The notes below the pieces were generated by a model that saw only the letters and a list, made by a program, of their open reading frames with translations, made no database searches and was not told where the DNA came from. From a virus, in the IMG/VR virus record IMGVR_UViG_3300031576_000126, positions 1-42,519 of that record: a stretch of 42,519 nt of DNA; one strand, 5' to 3'. Each line of letters begins with the position of its first letter. Position 1 is the first letter of the stretch. Below are positions 1 to 7,654 of this stretch, one piece after another. Position numbers and translations under genes: made by a program.

Positions 1-127
1 GTAAAAAGCACCCAAGAAACTTGACAGACTACCATAAAGTATGATATACTCAAGATACGGATACAGTTCGGCATCCTCGACTGTTCATCACTTCGTGTGG
101 TGAACCGAGTATGTAAGAGTCTCTTGG
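1..127. repeat. Terminal copy of the 127-bp circular-assembly overlap (left)
   Basis: Bases 1-127 are identical to 42393-42519. An exact 127-base end overlap equals a common maximum assembly k-mer, so I read it as a circular (or circularly permuted) contig cut at an arbitrary point, giving a unique length of 42392 bp. The copied segment holds a promoter and the left arm of a hairpin whose right arm (133-149) lies outside it, so the cut falls inside a functional element. A genuine direct terminal repeat of exactly this size is possible but less likely. Confidence 0.9.
21..50 (+). promoter_or_regulatory. Sigma70-like promoter of the leader region
   Basis: TTGACA at 21-26, an 18-base spacer and TATACT at 45-50. 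The sequence around the -35 box (CAAGAAACTTGACA) is shared with the promoter at 26971-26998, so both are probably read by the same polymerase form. The expected start near base 57 is not at an ATG, so this promoter makes an RNA with a structured leader. Confidence 0.75.
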
Positions 128-149
128 TGGAGCTCTTACATACTCGGTT
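103..149 (+). other. Perfect 17-bp inverted repeat (leader hairpin)
   Basis: Arm 103-119 (AACCGAGTATGTAAGAG) is perfectly complementary to 133-149, with a 13-base loop. A weaker hairpin (84-91 with 97-104, loop TTCGT) lies just before it. Both sit about 30-90 bases downstream of the promoter at 21-50, so they would form in its transcript. No U-tract follows, so it does not look like a simple terminator. It could be a structured RNA, a processing site or part of the packaging site beside the HNH and terminase genes. Confidence 0.7.
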
Positions 150-155
150 GACTTC

Positions 156-246
156 ATGAAATAATCATGAAACAACTATTGAAACAACTATGAAGGAGGA
201 GGACTTCTTGTTAAGTTTGTTCAGCCTTCAGGTAACCAAGATGTAA
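156..246 (+). other. String of three micro-ORFs (leader peptides?)
   Basis: After the hairpin come three tiny frames: ATGAAATAA at 156-164, an 8-codon frame at 167-193 (MKQLLKQL) and an 18-codon frame at 190-246 (MKEEDFLLSLFSLQVTKM) whose ATG overlaps the previous stop as ATGA. The first part contains a near-repeat of AAACAACTAT. They may be leader peptides coupled to the hairpin, or chance. No ribosome site precedes the first. Confidence 0.3.
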
Positions 247-252
247 CCAAAA

Positions 253-429
253 ATGAACAAGAGTAACAAGCGACCGACTGACGACCGATATACCAAAGAT
301 AAGTCTTGGGTAACCAATTGGGTAACCAAGGACAACTCTGAGGAAGACGAGATTCTTCCGTTGGGTGTGTGGATAGCCTTATTTTGCTTTGGGTTGAGGG
401 AGGAAAGGAGGGAGGTATTCTTAGGTTAG
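253..429 (+). CDS. Small hypothetical protein, 58 aa
   Basis: Open frame starting MNKSNKRPTDDRYTKDK and ending EERREVFLG. It has a charged N-terminal half and one short hydrophobic stretch (LPLGVWIALFCFGL). There is no Shine-Dalgarno, which is normal for this genome. The DNA contains four copies of GTAACCAA (232-239, 243-250, 310-317, 322-329); the latter two fall in this frame and give repeated WVT residues. The repeats might instead be terminase binding sites and the frame incidental. I do not recognise the protein. Confidence 0.4.
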   Translation: MNKSNKRPTDDRYTKDKSWVTNWVTKDNSEEDEILPLGVWIALFCFGLREERREVFLG

Positions 430-436
430 GTATTTA

Positions 437-450
437 CCCACGTTAGTGGG
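437..450 (+). other. Short hairpin and G-rich stretch before the HNH gene
   Basis: CCCAC-GTTA-GTGGG forms a 5-bp hairpin, followed by runs of six and seven Gs up to 461. G-tracts also occur at about 393-418. Such G-richness is unlike the rest of this AT-rich genome. It may be part of the DNA packaging (cos/pac) site or a structured DNA element. No experimentally defined motif is recognised. Confidence 0.35.
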
Positions 451-479
451 GGGAGGGGGGGTACATAAATAAGCCCAGA

Positions 480-812
480 ATGCGTTCAAAAGTGTCTTCA
501 AAATCTGTTTTGTATAAAGAATTATACAAAAACTATCTAAAATCTAAGAAGTGGAAGAAACGTAAAAACACCTACTTCAAGAAGTATGAAAAGGCGTGTC
601 TTGTCTGCTCTAGTCAAAACGTAATCTTACATCACTTATCATATGGAAGATTGGGTAGAGAGAAAGATGCCGACCTTGTGCCATTATGTTTTGAACACCA
701 CGAAGAGTTTCATAATATGTACGGCACGAAAGATTTAAGAAAGAATACAATAAATTTTATAATTTTACAACGAGAATTACTAGATTTTTCTGAAAAAGTA
801 AAGACGCTTTAA
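480..812 (+). CDS. HNH endonuclease, packaging-associated
   Basis: A 110-aa HNH-family nuclease. The metal-finger architecture is visible: CLVC at residues 40-43, the HH of HHLSY at 51-52 and LCFEHHEEFH at about 69-78, preceded by a lysine-rich N-terminus suited to DNA contact. An HNH nuclease immediately upstream of the small terminase is a known arrangement in many tailed phages, where it assists terminase cleavage at packaging sites; that role is inferred from position. Start ATG follows a G-rich leader with no Shine-Dalgarno. A free-standing homing nuclease is the alternative. Confidence 0.85.
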   Translation: MRSKVSSKSVLYKELYKNYLKSKKWKKRKNTYFKKYEKACLVCSSQNVILHHLSYGRLGREKDADLVPLCFEHHEEFHNMYGTKDLRKNTINFIILQRELLDFSEKVKTL

Positions 813-834
813 AAAATACCTTAACTATATTTCA

Positions 835-1338
835 ATGGAACCAGTAGAAGAAAAAACAGATAAAAAGGAACACGCAACATACGTAAAGACAAAGTACGTG
901 AAGCCTAAACCTAAGGGCTATAAGGAACCAAAACCTCCGAAACCTCCGAAGGTCTCTGAAAGAACTCGAAAGACTTTCGAATTTGTAGCCAATGAGGGGC
1001 TCCCAGTTAAGCACGCTATGGTTAAGGCTGGTTTTTCTCCTAAGTATGCTAATAATCCACAAAAGGTTACAAAGTCCCTCTCGTGGAATTTTTTACTTGG
1101 AACGATAGATGATCGAGTTATCCTTACCCGTGTAATGAGGATATTAAACTCCCAAGACAATAGATCAGCATTACAAGCTGCGGATATGCTTCTCAAGTTA
1201 AAGGATAAGTACCCAGCTGGAAAATTAAAGTTCTCTACGTATACTGATGAGATGGGAGACCTTATTGAACCTACTGGGAATACTCAAGTTACTAACTATT
1301 TAAGTCAAGAAAGTGGCAATGCAAATGAGCAAAGTTAA
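835..1338 (+). CDS. terS: Terminase small subunit (putative)
   Basis: A 167-aa protein with a Lys/Pro-rich N-terminus (PKPPKPPKV) and a helix-turn-helix-like segment at about residues 42-75 (ERTRKTFEFVANEG, then VKHAMVKAGFSPKYA), as in phage small terminases that recognise packaging DNA. It sits between an HNH nuclease and a clear large terminase, the usual place for this gene. The C-terminal third is polar and probably mediates contact with the large subunit. The start has no Shine-Dalgarno. The call rests on context plus the HTH, since sequence conservation in this family is low. Confidence 0.75.
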   Translation: MEPVEEKTDKKEHATYVKTKYVKPKPKGYKEPKPPKPPKVSERTRKTFEFVANEGLPVKHAMVKAGFSPKYANNPQKVTKSLSWNFLLGTIDDRVILTRVMRILNSQDNRSALQAADMLLKLKDKYPAGKLKFSTYTDEMGDLIEPTGNTQVTNYLSQESGNANEQS

Positions 1339-1627
1339 TTCAGTTAATTCAGTTAATTCAGCAAAGCCGTTAAAACCTTATAAAGACTTCTTCTTCGTTG
1401 AACCAGAAAAGAAGACACAAGAAAAAACCACCCATTTTGGTATTGTTATTAATGAGGAGAGTAAACTGTACGACTTTGCAGAAGTTCTCGTTGGAAATAA
1501 AGAGTTTAAAGCTGGGGATATTGTTTTGTTTAAAGCAGTTCCTCCTCGTCCTGAAATTGATGTTGACGGAAAGAAGTACCGACTTCTCCATAAAGATTCT
1601 GTCGTTGCTCTTAAAAAAAGCAAATGA
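1325..1627 (+). CDS. GroES-like co-chaperonin (Cpn10)
   Basis: About 100 aa with the Cpn10 pattern: an early DFFFVEPEKK strand, a mobile-loop-like KKTQEKTTHFGIVI (residues about 28-41, with the G-I-V hydrophobic tip that docks on GroEL), EVLVGNKEFKAGDIVLFK and the terminal YRLLHKDSVVALKK strand. Phages such as T4 encode their own co-chaperonin to fold the capsid protein with host GroEL; the same role is likely here. A GTG at 1313 and ATGs at 1319 and 1325 are possible starts; I prefer 1325. It overlaps the small terminase gene, and three 9-bp GTTAATTCA repeats encode VNSVNSVNS at the N-terminus. Confidence 0.8.
   Translation: MSKVNSVNSVNSAKPLKPYKDFFFVEPEKKTQEKTTHFGIVINEESKLYDFAEVLVGNKEFKAGDIVLFKAVPPRPEIDVDGKKYRLLHKDSVVALKKSK
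1334..1360 (+). repeat. Three tandem 9-bp repeats
   Basis: GTTAATTCA three times in a row spans the end of the small terminase frame (its TAA stop lies in the first unit) and the start of the co-chaperonin, encoding VNS three times. It is probably a replication-slippage expansion in a flexible N-terminus. Confidence 0.8.
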
Positions 1628-1633
1628 AGATAA

Positions 1634-2908
1634 ATGAAGATAAATGACCAAGTACTCCAAAGTAGGATAAAATGGAACCCACACGAAGCCCAAAAAGAAA
1701 TCCTAAAAGATTTCGAGAGTGGGAAAAGAGATATTGTGATCTGTGCGGGAAGAAGATTCGGAAAGTCGGCGGTGTGTGCTTATGTGGCATTGAAGACTCT
1801 TCTTCAGCCGAATAAGAAGATTTGGATTGTCGCTCCGACGTACGATCTTTCGATGAAGGTCTTTGATTATCTTCTTCGGTGGTACCTCATGGTTGCCCCT
1901 GAAGAGAAGAGAAATGTTTGGACACGAGGTGTCTCAACAAGAACTCCAGCTCAAATTAGAACTCCTTGGGGATCTGTTCTTCAGTGTAAGTCTGCTGAAA
2001 ATAGAGACGGACTTCTTGGAGAAGAACTTGATCTTTTGATAATAGATGAATGTTCACGTATTGACAAGAGAGTTTACGATATATATTTATACCCAACTAT
2101 AACATCCAGAAAGGGAAAAACTTTTTTCATATCAACCCCTTTTGGAAAGAATTGGTTTTACGATAAATGGATAGAAGCAAAACAAAGGATAGACGGAGCT
2201 TCTTTCCATTTTACATCTCTTTCAAATCCAAAGAACACAAAAGAGGAGTGGGAAAGAGCGAAGAAACTTCTTCCTCAACAAACTTTCGAACAAGAGTTTG
2301 AGGCGGTCTTCCTCTCTGACGCAGCAGCAGTTTTCCGTGGTGTCCACGAAATTTTATCGGACACTCTTTCTGAACCGAAGAAGGGACACTCGTACGTTCT
2401 CGGTGTTGATATTGCACGAAGACTTGACTACACCGCCATAATTGTTATTGATAAAAGTGAGTACCCACATCCTGTTGTTTACTTCGACAGATTCAACCAG
2501 ATAGACTACCCTCTTCAAAAGAAAAGAATTATCGAAGTTGTAAGAAAATACAACAACGCACGGATAGTTCTCGACTCAAGTACTGTTGGAGACCCAATTT
2601 CAACAGACCTTAAAAGAGACGGAGTAGTGGTTGAAGACTTTGTTTTCACAAGAAAGTCTAAACCAGAATTAATTGAAAAATTGTCTATCTACATAGAACA
2701 ACGAAAGGTAAGAATACCGAGGGACGATATCCTCCTCGATGAACTTACTTCTTTTGGGTACGAGATGACAAAACACGGAAATGTTACGTACGGAGCCCCA
2801 ACAGGTAAACACGACGACACAGTTACTGCCCTTGCACTTGCTGTGTGGCCACTCCGAGGGTATCAATCAACACCAGCAGAAGTTTTAATATTTAAACATG
2901 CTTATTAA
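1634..2908 (+). CDS. terL: Terminase large subunit
   Basis: The 424-aa DNA-packaging motor ATPase and nuclease. The ATPase domain has Walker A GRRFGKS (39-45), Walker B LDLLIIDE (132-139) and a coupling motif FFISTPFG (164-171). The RNase H-like nuclease domain shows acidic residues in VLGVDIARR (D259), VLDSS (D314) and KHDDTVTALALA (D394/D395). All motifs are intact and the length is normal. The start lies in a short AAATGAAGAT repeat seven bases after the co-chaperonin stop, and the stop overlaps the portal ATG by one base (TAATG), so the packaging genes are translationally coupled. Confidence 0.97.
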   Translation: MKINDQVLQSRIKWNPHEAQKEILKDFESGKRDIVICAGRRFGKSAVCAYVALKTLLQPNKKIWIVAPTYDLSMKVFDYLLRWYLMVAPEEKRNVWTRGVSTRTPAQIRTPWGSVLQCKSAENRDGLLGEELDLLIIDECSRIDKRVYDIYLYPTITSRKGKTFFISTPFGKNWFYDKWIEAKQRIDGASFHFTSLSNPKNTKEEWERAKKLLPQQTFEQEFEAVFLSDAAAVFRGVHEILSDTLSEPKKGHSYVLGVDIARRLDYTAIIVIDKSEYPHPVVYFDRFNQIDYPLQKKRIIEVVRKYNNARIVLDSSTVGDPISTDLKRDGVVVEDFVFTRKSKPELIEKLSIYIEQRKVRIPRDDILLDELTSFGYEMTKHGNVTYGAPTGKHDDTVTALALAVWPLRGYQSTPAEVLIFKHAY

Positions 2909-4743
2909 TGAGTGAAGAAACTTACAAAGAAATAGCGGGAATTATCTCTAAAGAAAAAACGGCCTGGGAACAAGGCGTTGTTACTGTTGCTGACGCAGTT
3001 CAGTACACAATGCGTGAAGAGATAGACTCTGCACGAAAAAATTACTTTGGTAAGTTCAACCAGCCAAAGGATCCAGATACAGGGCTTGATAAGTTATACG
3101 TTCCCCTTATTGAGTGGACGGTTGAGTCTGTTGTTAAAAACACAGATAAAGATCTGAAAGATATGCGGGTTAAGTCTCCAGAGGGGAGAAATAAAGCCCT
3201 CGGGAGTATTGTTAAATTATCCCTTTTAAATGTTCTAAAGAGAATTAATTTTTCTGAAACTATCAACGATATGATTCGTCGGGTTACAATCGATGGAACT
3301 GTTGTAGTTAAAATAACAGAAGAATATAATAAAGAATTTAAGCGAATTCTCCCGAAAGTTAGAATTGTTGATACTTTAAATTTAATACTAGACAGGAGTG
3401 CGTACTGCCTCCAAGATGTTCCTATAATTGAGAAGTCGGTCATGACGATTGCAGAAATATCTCAACACAAAGACTGGCAGAATAAAGATAAAATTCGATA
3501 TACACAAGATTCTGTTCCTGTTACTGTTGTTCTTGAAAGGTGGGGGCCAGTACGAAAGTCGTGGGTTTCTGGAGAAGAAAAAGAGAGAGATGTGTGGGTA
3601 GAGGGAATAATTGTTGCCTCTACAAGTAAAGCAAATGATAACAGAATAACAAACACACCATCTGGAGCTGGGGATACTGGAGAAACTGCTATTACGATAC
3701 ATAAGATTTTAATAAATCCAAAACCATTTAAGCCGTACGAAGAAGGATGGCTTCGTCGTGTTCCGTCAAGATGGGACGGACGAGGAATACCTGAACAGTT
3801 ACGGTCTCTCCAGGAGTGGATGAACACAGTTGTTAATATGCGACGCGATGAAACCCTTAATAAACTTACTGGAAAATATAAAGTTAGAAAGGGTTCTGGT
3901 ATAACACGGCAGATGCTTCAAGGACTGAAAGCTGGCGGAGCTATTGTCGTTGAAGAAATGGAAGATATTCAAGAACTTATAGAACGAGATGTTAAACCTT
4001 CTGCATATCAAGAGCCACGAGAAATTATCTCGATGGCAGATCGAGTTACTGGTTCATTTGAAATTTCACGTGGGGAATCACTTCCAGCTTCTCTTCCAGC
4101 AACAACAGCAGTTCTCCAAGATAGAGGAAGTAAGAGTACCTTTGAACTCATTCAAGAAAATATGGGTCTTATGTTTGAAAGAATGATTAGACGACACCTT
4201 ATCCCGATGATAGTTTCAGAATTGACAGAAAATGAAGTTCTTCGACTCACTGGAGAATTTGAAGACCTTGAGATAATCGACCAGAGTATCATTGACGTTC
4301 TAATTAACGAAGAGAGAATAAAAATGCGAAGAACTGGTGCTTCATTTAATATTTACGATGAGAGGGAAGTGAGAAAGAGAGCTGAAAAGAAATACAAATC
4401 AATGGGCAAAGATAGACTTGTTAAAATTAATAAGGCTATGTTTGACCCGTATTATGATGTTGATGTAGACTTTAGTGGTGACAAATTTGACCCAGCAGTA
4501 TTGGCTAGAAGCCTGAACGATGTTCTCTTTAATTACGCACAAATCCCTGGAATAAATCTTGATACAGACGGACTTGTAAAAGAGATACTCGATGTACTTG
4601 GTATTTCTGGTTCACGATTTGTTAGACCTGGAGCAGCACAGAATACACAGAATTTACAACCAGAAGCACTCGGACAAGTGCCAACATCTACAAATGTTAA
4701 CACCCGTGGTAGATTAGAAGCTCTCGGCCCACAACAAAGATGA
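2908..4743 (+). CDS. Portal protein
   Basis: A 611-aa protein directly after the large terminase, with the size and composition of podovirus-type portals: an N-terminal acidic/helical region, mixed alpha/beta wing (LKDMRVKSPEGRNKALG, FSETINDMIRRVTIDGTVVVKI), a segment PSRWDGRGIPEQLRSLQEW typical of portal proteins, and a C-terminal helical region (MFERMIRRHLIPMIV) before a polar tail. As dodecamer at one capsid vertex it would anchor the motor and later the tail adaptor encoded at 14293. Start ATG overlaps the terminase stop by one base. Confidence 0.9.
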   Translation: MSEETYKEIAGIISKEKTAWEQGVVTVADAVQYTMREEIDSARKNYFGKFNQPKDPDTGLDKLYVPLIEWTVESVVKNTDKDLKDMRVKSPEGRNKALGSIVKLSLLNVLKRINFSETINDMIRRVTIDGTVVVKITEEYNKEFKRILPKVRIVDTLNLILDRSAYCLQDVPIIEKSVMTIAEISQHKDWQNKDKIRYTQDSVPVTVVLERWGPVRKSWVSGEEKERDVWVEGIIVASTSKANDNRITNTPSGAGDTGETAITIHKILINPKPFKPYEEGWLRRVPSRWDGRGIPEQLRSLQEWMNTVVNMRRDETLNKLTGKYKVRKGSGITRQMLQGLKAGGAIVVEEMEDIQELIERDVKPSAYQEPREIISMADRVTGSFEISRGESLPASLPATTAVLQDRGSKSTFELIQENMGLMFERMIRRHLIPMIVSELTENEVLRLTGEFEDLEIIDQSIIDVLINEERIKMRRTGASFNIYDEREVRKRAEKKYKSMGKDRLVKINKAMFDPYYDVDVDFSGDKFDPAVLARSLNDVLFNYAQIPGINLDTDGLVKEILDVLGISGSRFVRPGAAQNTQNLQPEALGQVPTSTNVNTRGRLEALGPQQR

Positions 4744-4946
4744 TTGAATTAAAGCGGATTATAGAATTAAAAAACTCTCATCACTGGAAAACATTAAAAG
4801 AAGTTCTCGATGAAGAGTATAATAAAATTTGCAAAGTAAAGAATTTACATACACTCTATGAATTAAAGGGTGCTCAATTTTTAGAAAAACTTATAGAAAA
4901 TATTAAAAGAAAAGTCGACGGGTCGGAAGACTCGTTGGGTCGATAG
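4740..4946 (+). CDS. Small hypothetical protein between portal and scaffold
   Basis: A 68-aa, lysine- and glutamate-rich, predicted helical protein (RIIELKNSHHWKTLKEVLDEE, FLEKLIENIKRK). Its ATG overlaps the portal stop (ATGA), so it is co-translated with the portal. I do not recognise a family. The position suggests a head assembly accessory. Confidence 0.75.
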   Translation: MIELKRIIELKNSHHWKTLKEVLDEEYNKICKVKNLHTLYELKGAQFLEKLIENIKRKVDGSEDSLGR

Positions 4947-4964
4947 AATAATTTGTTCAAAATT

Positions 4965-5510
4965 ATGGATAATACCCCAAACGTACCTAGTGCACCGAGC
5001 GTTAGTGCAGTAGAAGGTGGGAATGTCGAGGCGGTGATTGTTGAGAAGTTCAACAAGGAAACAGGTAGACAATTCAAAACAGTTGATGATGCTGTAAAAA
5101 GCATGAAAGACACATTTGATTTTGTTGCCAAACTTGGCGATGTAAAGGAAAAAGCCACAAAGTATGACGAGATGGTTAAGTCCAAACCGAGTACTTCTTC
5201 TGACGAAAGAGTAGATAAACTTGAGTTTATATACAAACATCCAGAAGCAAAAGATGTTGTTGAAGATGTTGCTGCTATTGCGAAAACAAAAGGGACTACA
5301 TATGAAACAGCATACGAAAGCTCATTCCTTAAAAAGTACGTAGAATCGGAAGTCGAAAAACAGAAGGGTAACGCCCCTATGTACGTATCTCCGAATCAAC
5401 GCATTGACGCTAATAAGGGCCCAATTTCAGTTGAGGACTTCAAAAAACTCACTCCTGAAGAACAAAGAAAAATTGTAACTCAATTACCTTCTTGGGGAAG
5501 AAAAGTGTAA
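4965..5510 (+). CDS. Scaffolding-like head protein
   Basis: About 181 aa, highly charged and mostly helical, with a disordered Pro/Ser N-terminus (NTPNVPSAPSVSA) and a helical basic C-terminus (EEQRKIVTQLPSWGRKV). It lies between portal and major capsid genes, where phage scaffolding proteins are encoded, and fits their usual make-up. The frame is open from a TTG at 4953, but the ATG at 4965 is the better start. The function is inferred from position and composition; there is no catalytic motif. Confidence 0.7.
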   Translation: MDNTPNVPSAPSVSAVEGGNVEAVIVEKFNKETGRQFKTVDDAVKSMKDTFDFVAKLGDVKEKATKYDEMVKSKPSTSSDERVDKLEFIYKHPEAKDVVEDVAAIAKTKGTTYETAYESSFLKKYVESEVEKQKGNAPMYVSPNQRIDANKGPISVEDFKKLTPEEQRKIVTQLPSWGRKV

Positions 5511-5543
5511 GAAATTACATATACTTTCACAAGAATATAAAAT

Positions 5544-6506
5544 ATGGGTGATAACTTAACCTCAACCTCGAGCGAAGCTGAATTACTTGCTGAGTATTGG
5601 AATAATACATTCCTTAATGAACTTAGAAGTAATCTTCTTTTCGAGCAATTTGGTCTTAAATCAGTAAACCCAGGTGGATCGGGAACTCTTGTTCATTGGA
5701 TTGCCCTTGCAGATATGTCTGCTGGTGCCGCAATTTCAGAAGGAATAGACCCTGATGCGTACGCCTTATCTGCTGGAGACCAGACGGCCACTCTTGCGCA
5801 ATACGGAGGCACTATTATGATGTCTGATTTTCTTCAAGACACATGGCTTCCTAGTTCTATGGAAAATATCATGGGACGACTTGCGCGACACGCAGCCCTT
5901 ACTATCGATAGGACAATTCGAAACATCAACTTCACAGCTGGTGGAACTGCCCAGATAGGAGGTACTGCTGTCGCACGAAACTCGATCGCAACTGACGGCT
6001 CATTTGATGCCGATATTGCAGAGATTCGTGAGGCGGTCAACTCGCTTGAAAAACTAAACTCTCAAACATTTCCAGATGGATATTATGTCGGTGTTGTACA
6101 TCCTGATGTCAAATATGATCTTCAGGGCGATACAGCAAACTGGCGTGATGTTGTCAAGAATGTTGAAAGTGCTTTCGATATGGTTCGTAATGGTAACGGA
6201 AAAGTCCCTGGACGGGGCGGATTCGTAGGAGAACTCTTCGGAGTCAAGTACCTTATGACCACAGAGGCATTAAAGATGACTGCTTCTGGTTCTGCGTCAA
6301 CAGACGTGTACCAGACATATATCTTTGGCCCTGAGCACTATGGTGTTTCTCAGCTTCGAGACGTACAAGTTGTTATCAAGAATCCGCACCCAGCATCTGA
6401 TATAAATCTTTATGGTACAGCTGCGTGGAAAACTACCTTCGCGACGAAGGAACTTAATTCGAGCCGAATGGTTCGTCTTGAAACTGGTGCTTCTCTTGGT
6501 ACATAA
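5544..6506 (+). CDS. Major capsid protein, N4-gp56 family
   Basis: A 320-aa protein with the order of motifs typical of N4-gp56-type capsid proteins (HK97 fold): N-terminal LLAEYWNNTFLNELRSNLLF, the FGLKSVNPGGSGTLVHWI strand, AAISEGIDPDAYALSAGDQT followed by ATLAQYGGTIMMSDFLQDT, the helix RLARHAALTIDRTIRNI, and the late YGVSQLRDVQVVIKNP and AAWKTTFATKEL segments. It forms the icosahedral shell. Codon use is the least AT-rich in the window, as expected for a highly expressed gene. The family is found in N4-like and many other podoviruses. Confidence 0.93.
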   Translation: MGDNLTSTSSEAELLAEYWNNTFLNELRSNLLFEQFGLKSVNPGGSGTLVHWIALADMSAGAAISEGIDPDAYALSAGDQTATLAQYGGTIMMSDFLQDTWLPSSMENIMGRLARHAALTIDRTIRNINFTAGGTAQIGGTAVARNSIATDGSFDADIAEIREAVNSLEKLNSQTFPDGYYVGVVHPDVKYDLQGDTANWRDVVKNVESAFDMVRNGNGKVPGRGGFVGELFGVKYLMTTEALKMTASGSASTDVYQTYIFGPEHYGVSQLRDVQVVIKNPHPASDINLYGTAAWKTTFATKELNSSRMVRLETGASLGT

Positions 6507-6564
6507 ACAAGCTTGATTTATATTTTCTTGTGTCTGCCGTAGCGGTCGGTAGGAACTAGGACGT

Positions 6565-6744
6565 ATGATAAAATACCTCACGTGGACAGAAAAAATACTT
6601 TTCAGAACAAAGGACGTTGAAGTCTGTGAAATTATAGCGTTGTATTTTAGAATTTTGAGATTTGAGGTGAGGATTTCAAATAAATATTTTCCAAGAAAAT
6701 TTTACAACTTTTGGAAAATTCAAGGAGGGGGACATGATAATTAG
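6565..6744 (+). CDS. Small hypothetical protein, 59 aa
   Basis: An open frame beginning MIKYLTWTEKILFRTKD and ending WKIQGGGHDN, rich in aromatic and basic residues. It fills most of the gap after the capsid gene and overlaps the next start by 11 bases, so the two are likely co-expressed. AGGA motifs lie 8-17 bases upstream. I recognise no family. The DNA before it (6507-6564) holds only a short CTGCCG/CGGTAG hairpin. Confidence 0.5.
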   Translation: MIKYLTWTEKILFRTKDVEVCEIIALYFRILRFEVRISNKYFPRKFYNFWKIQGGGHDN

Positions 6745-7099
6745 AAAAACATTCGAAGAGTGGTTACAAAAATTTAATTCTGGTTTGAATATACAAGAGA
6801 TAGAAAATCCAGATGTTGATGTGCTTTATTTTTGGGAAAATAGGCTATGTTCTATTCCTAAGGGTTTAAAGAACCATAATTCGTGGACTGATTTATTAAA
6901 TGATAAGCGTGTTTCAGATTATATAACATCAGATGGGATAATGCACAGATCTCTTTCAGGTGTTGGTCTTGTTCTTATGAAGCACAACATAATAAATATG
7001 GAACAATTTCTTACTCACTTTACAAGTGATACAACAAAAGAAGAATTTATTAAAAAAATGGTAGGTCGGTACGGAAACGTACAAATATTAAAGGATTAG
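6734..7099 (+). CDS. Hypothetical protein, 121 aa
   Basis: A soluble protein (FEEWLQKFNSG, VLYFWENRLCSIPKG) with no recognised domain. Its start is decided by a strong Shine-Dalgarno (AAGGAGGGG, 4-5 bases before the ATG), unusual for the structural region, where such sites are nearly absent. This and the neighbouring HNH gene suggest an accessory insertion between the capsid gene and the sugar module. Confidence 0.7.
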   Translation: MIIRKTFEEWLQKFNSGLNIQEIENPDVDVLYFWENRLCSIPKGLKNHNSWTDLLNDKRVSDYITSDGIMHRSLSGVGLVLMKHNIINMEQFLTHFTSDTTKEEFIKKMVGRYGNVQILKD

Positions 7100-7138
7100 C
7101 GATATTTATTGGTACCTTAGAAGATTTGCCGCTAATCC
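7093..7138. other. 9-bp inverted repeat downstream of 6734-7099
   Basis: GGATTAGCG (7093-7101) pairs with CGCTAATCC (7130-7138) across a 28-base loop. The left arm overlaps the gene's stop codon. A GGTACC lies in the loop and another just after the right arm. It may be a terminator without a U-tract, or the edge of the HNH insertion. Confidence 0.5.
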
Positions 7139-7174
7139 ACTAGGGTACCGTTAAGTGTAAAATTATGATTGTAA

Positions 7175-7654
7175 ATGCCGTATAAAAATAAAGAAGACAG
7201 GGCAAGAAATGATAAAATTTATAGAATAAAAAATAAAGCCAGAAAAAACGCTTTAAAAGTTAAATGGCATCACAACAACAGAAAAAAGGCATTAGAAATT
7301 AATAACAAATCTTTTCAGAAATATAAATACAAGCCACACAATATTCTAAAAATCATTAAAGGAAATGCAAAGAAACGTGGACGAAAAATAGATTTGACAA
7401 AAGAGATTTTTGTTATGTGGTACAATAAACAAATACAGACGTGTGCATACTGTGGTATAAAGGCTTCTAATCTAAAAAAATATAATGGTATCAAAAGATT
7501 AACTATCGACAGAATTGACAACTCGCAAGGATATTTATTAAAAAATATAACACTTGCCTGTGCTTTATGCAACAAAGTTAAGTCAGATATTTTTACAGCA
7601 AAAGAGATGTGTTTATTATCAGAATTAATAAGAAAAAAATGGCGGTACCTTTAA
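7175..7654 (+). CDS. HNH homing-type endonuclease
   Basis: A 159-aa protein with a very basic N-terminus (KNKEDRARNDKIYRIKNKARK) and a C-terminal HNH module: CAYCGIKAS (first CxxC), RLTIDRIDNSQGY (the D-R-I-D-N core) and NITLACALCNKVKSD (second CxxC). This layout is that of free-standing phage HNH homing nucleases that spread by cutting phage genomes lacking them. It stands alone at the border between capsid and sugar genes and has AT-rich codon use, consistent with mobility. It overlaps the next gene by 16 bases. Confidence 0.85.
   Translation: MPYKNKEDRARNDKIYRIKNKARKNALKVKWHHNNRKKALEINNKSFQKYKYKPHNILKIIKGNAKKRGRKIDLTKEIFVMWYNKQIQTCAYCGIKASNLKKYNGIKRLTIDRIDNSQGYLLKNITLACALCNKVKSDIFTAKEMCLLSELIRKKWRYL

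Noticed and set aside
4740-4946. Possible recoding of TGA (as in Gracilibacteria or Absconditabacteria)
   Set aside because: TGA ends genes at neat ATGA overlaps (for example portal at 4741-4743, several others), so the standard code fits.
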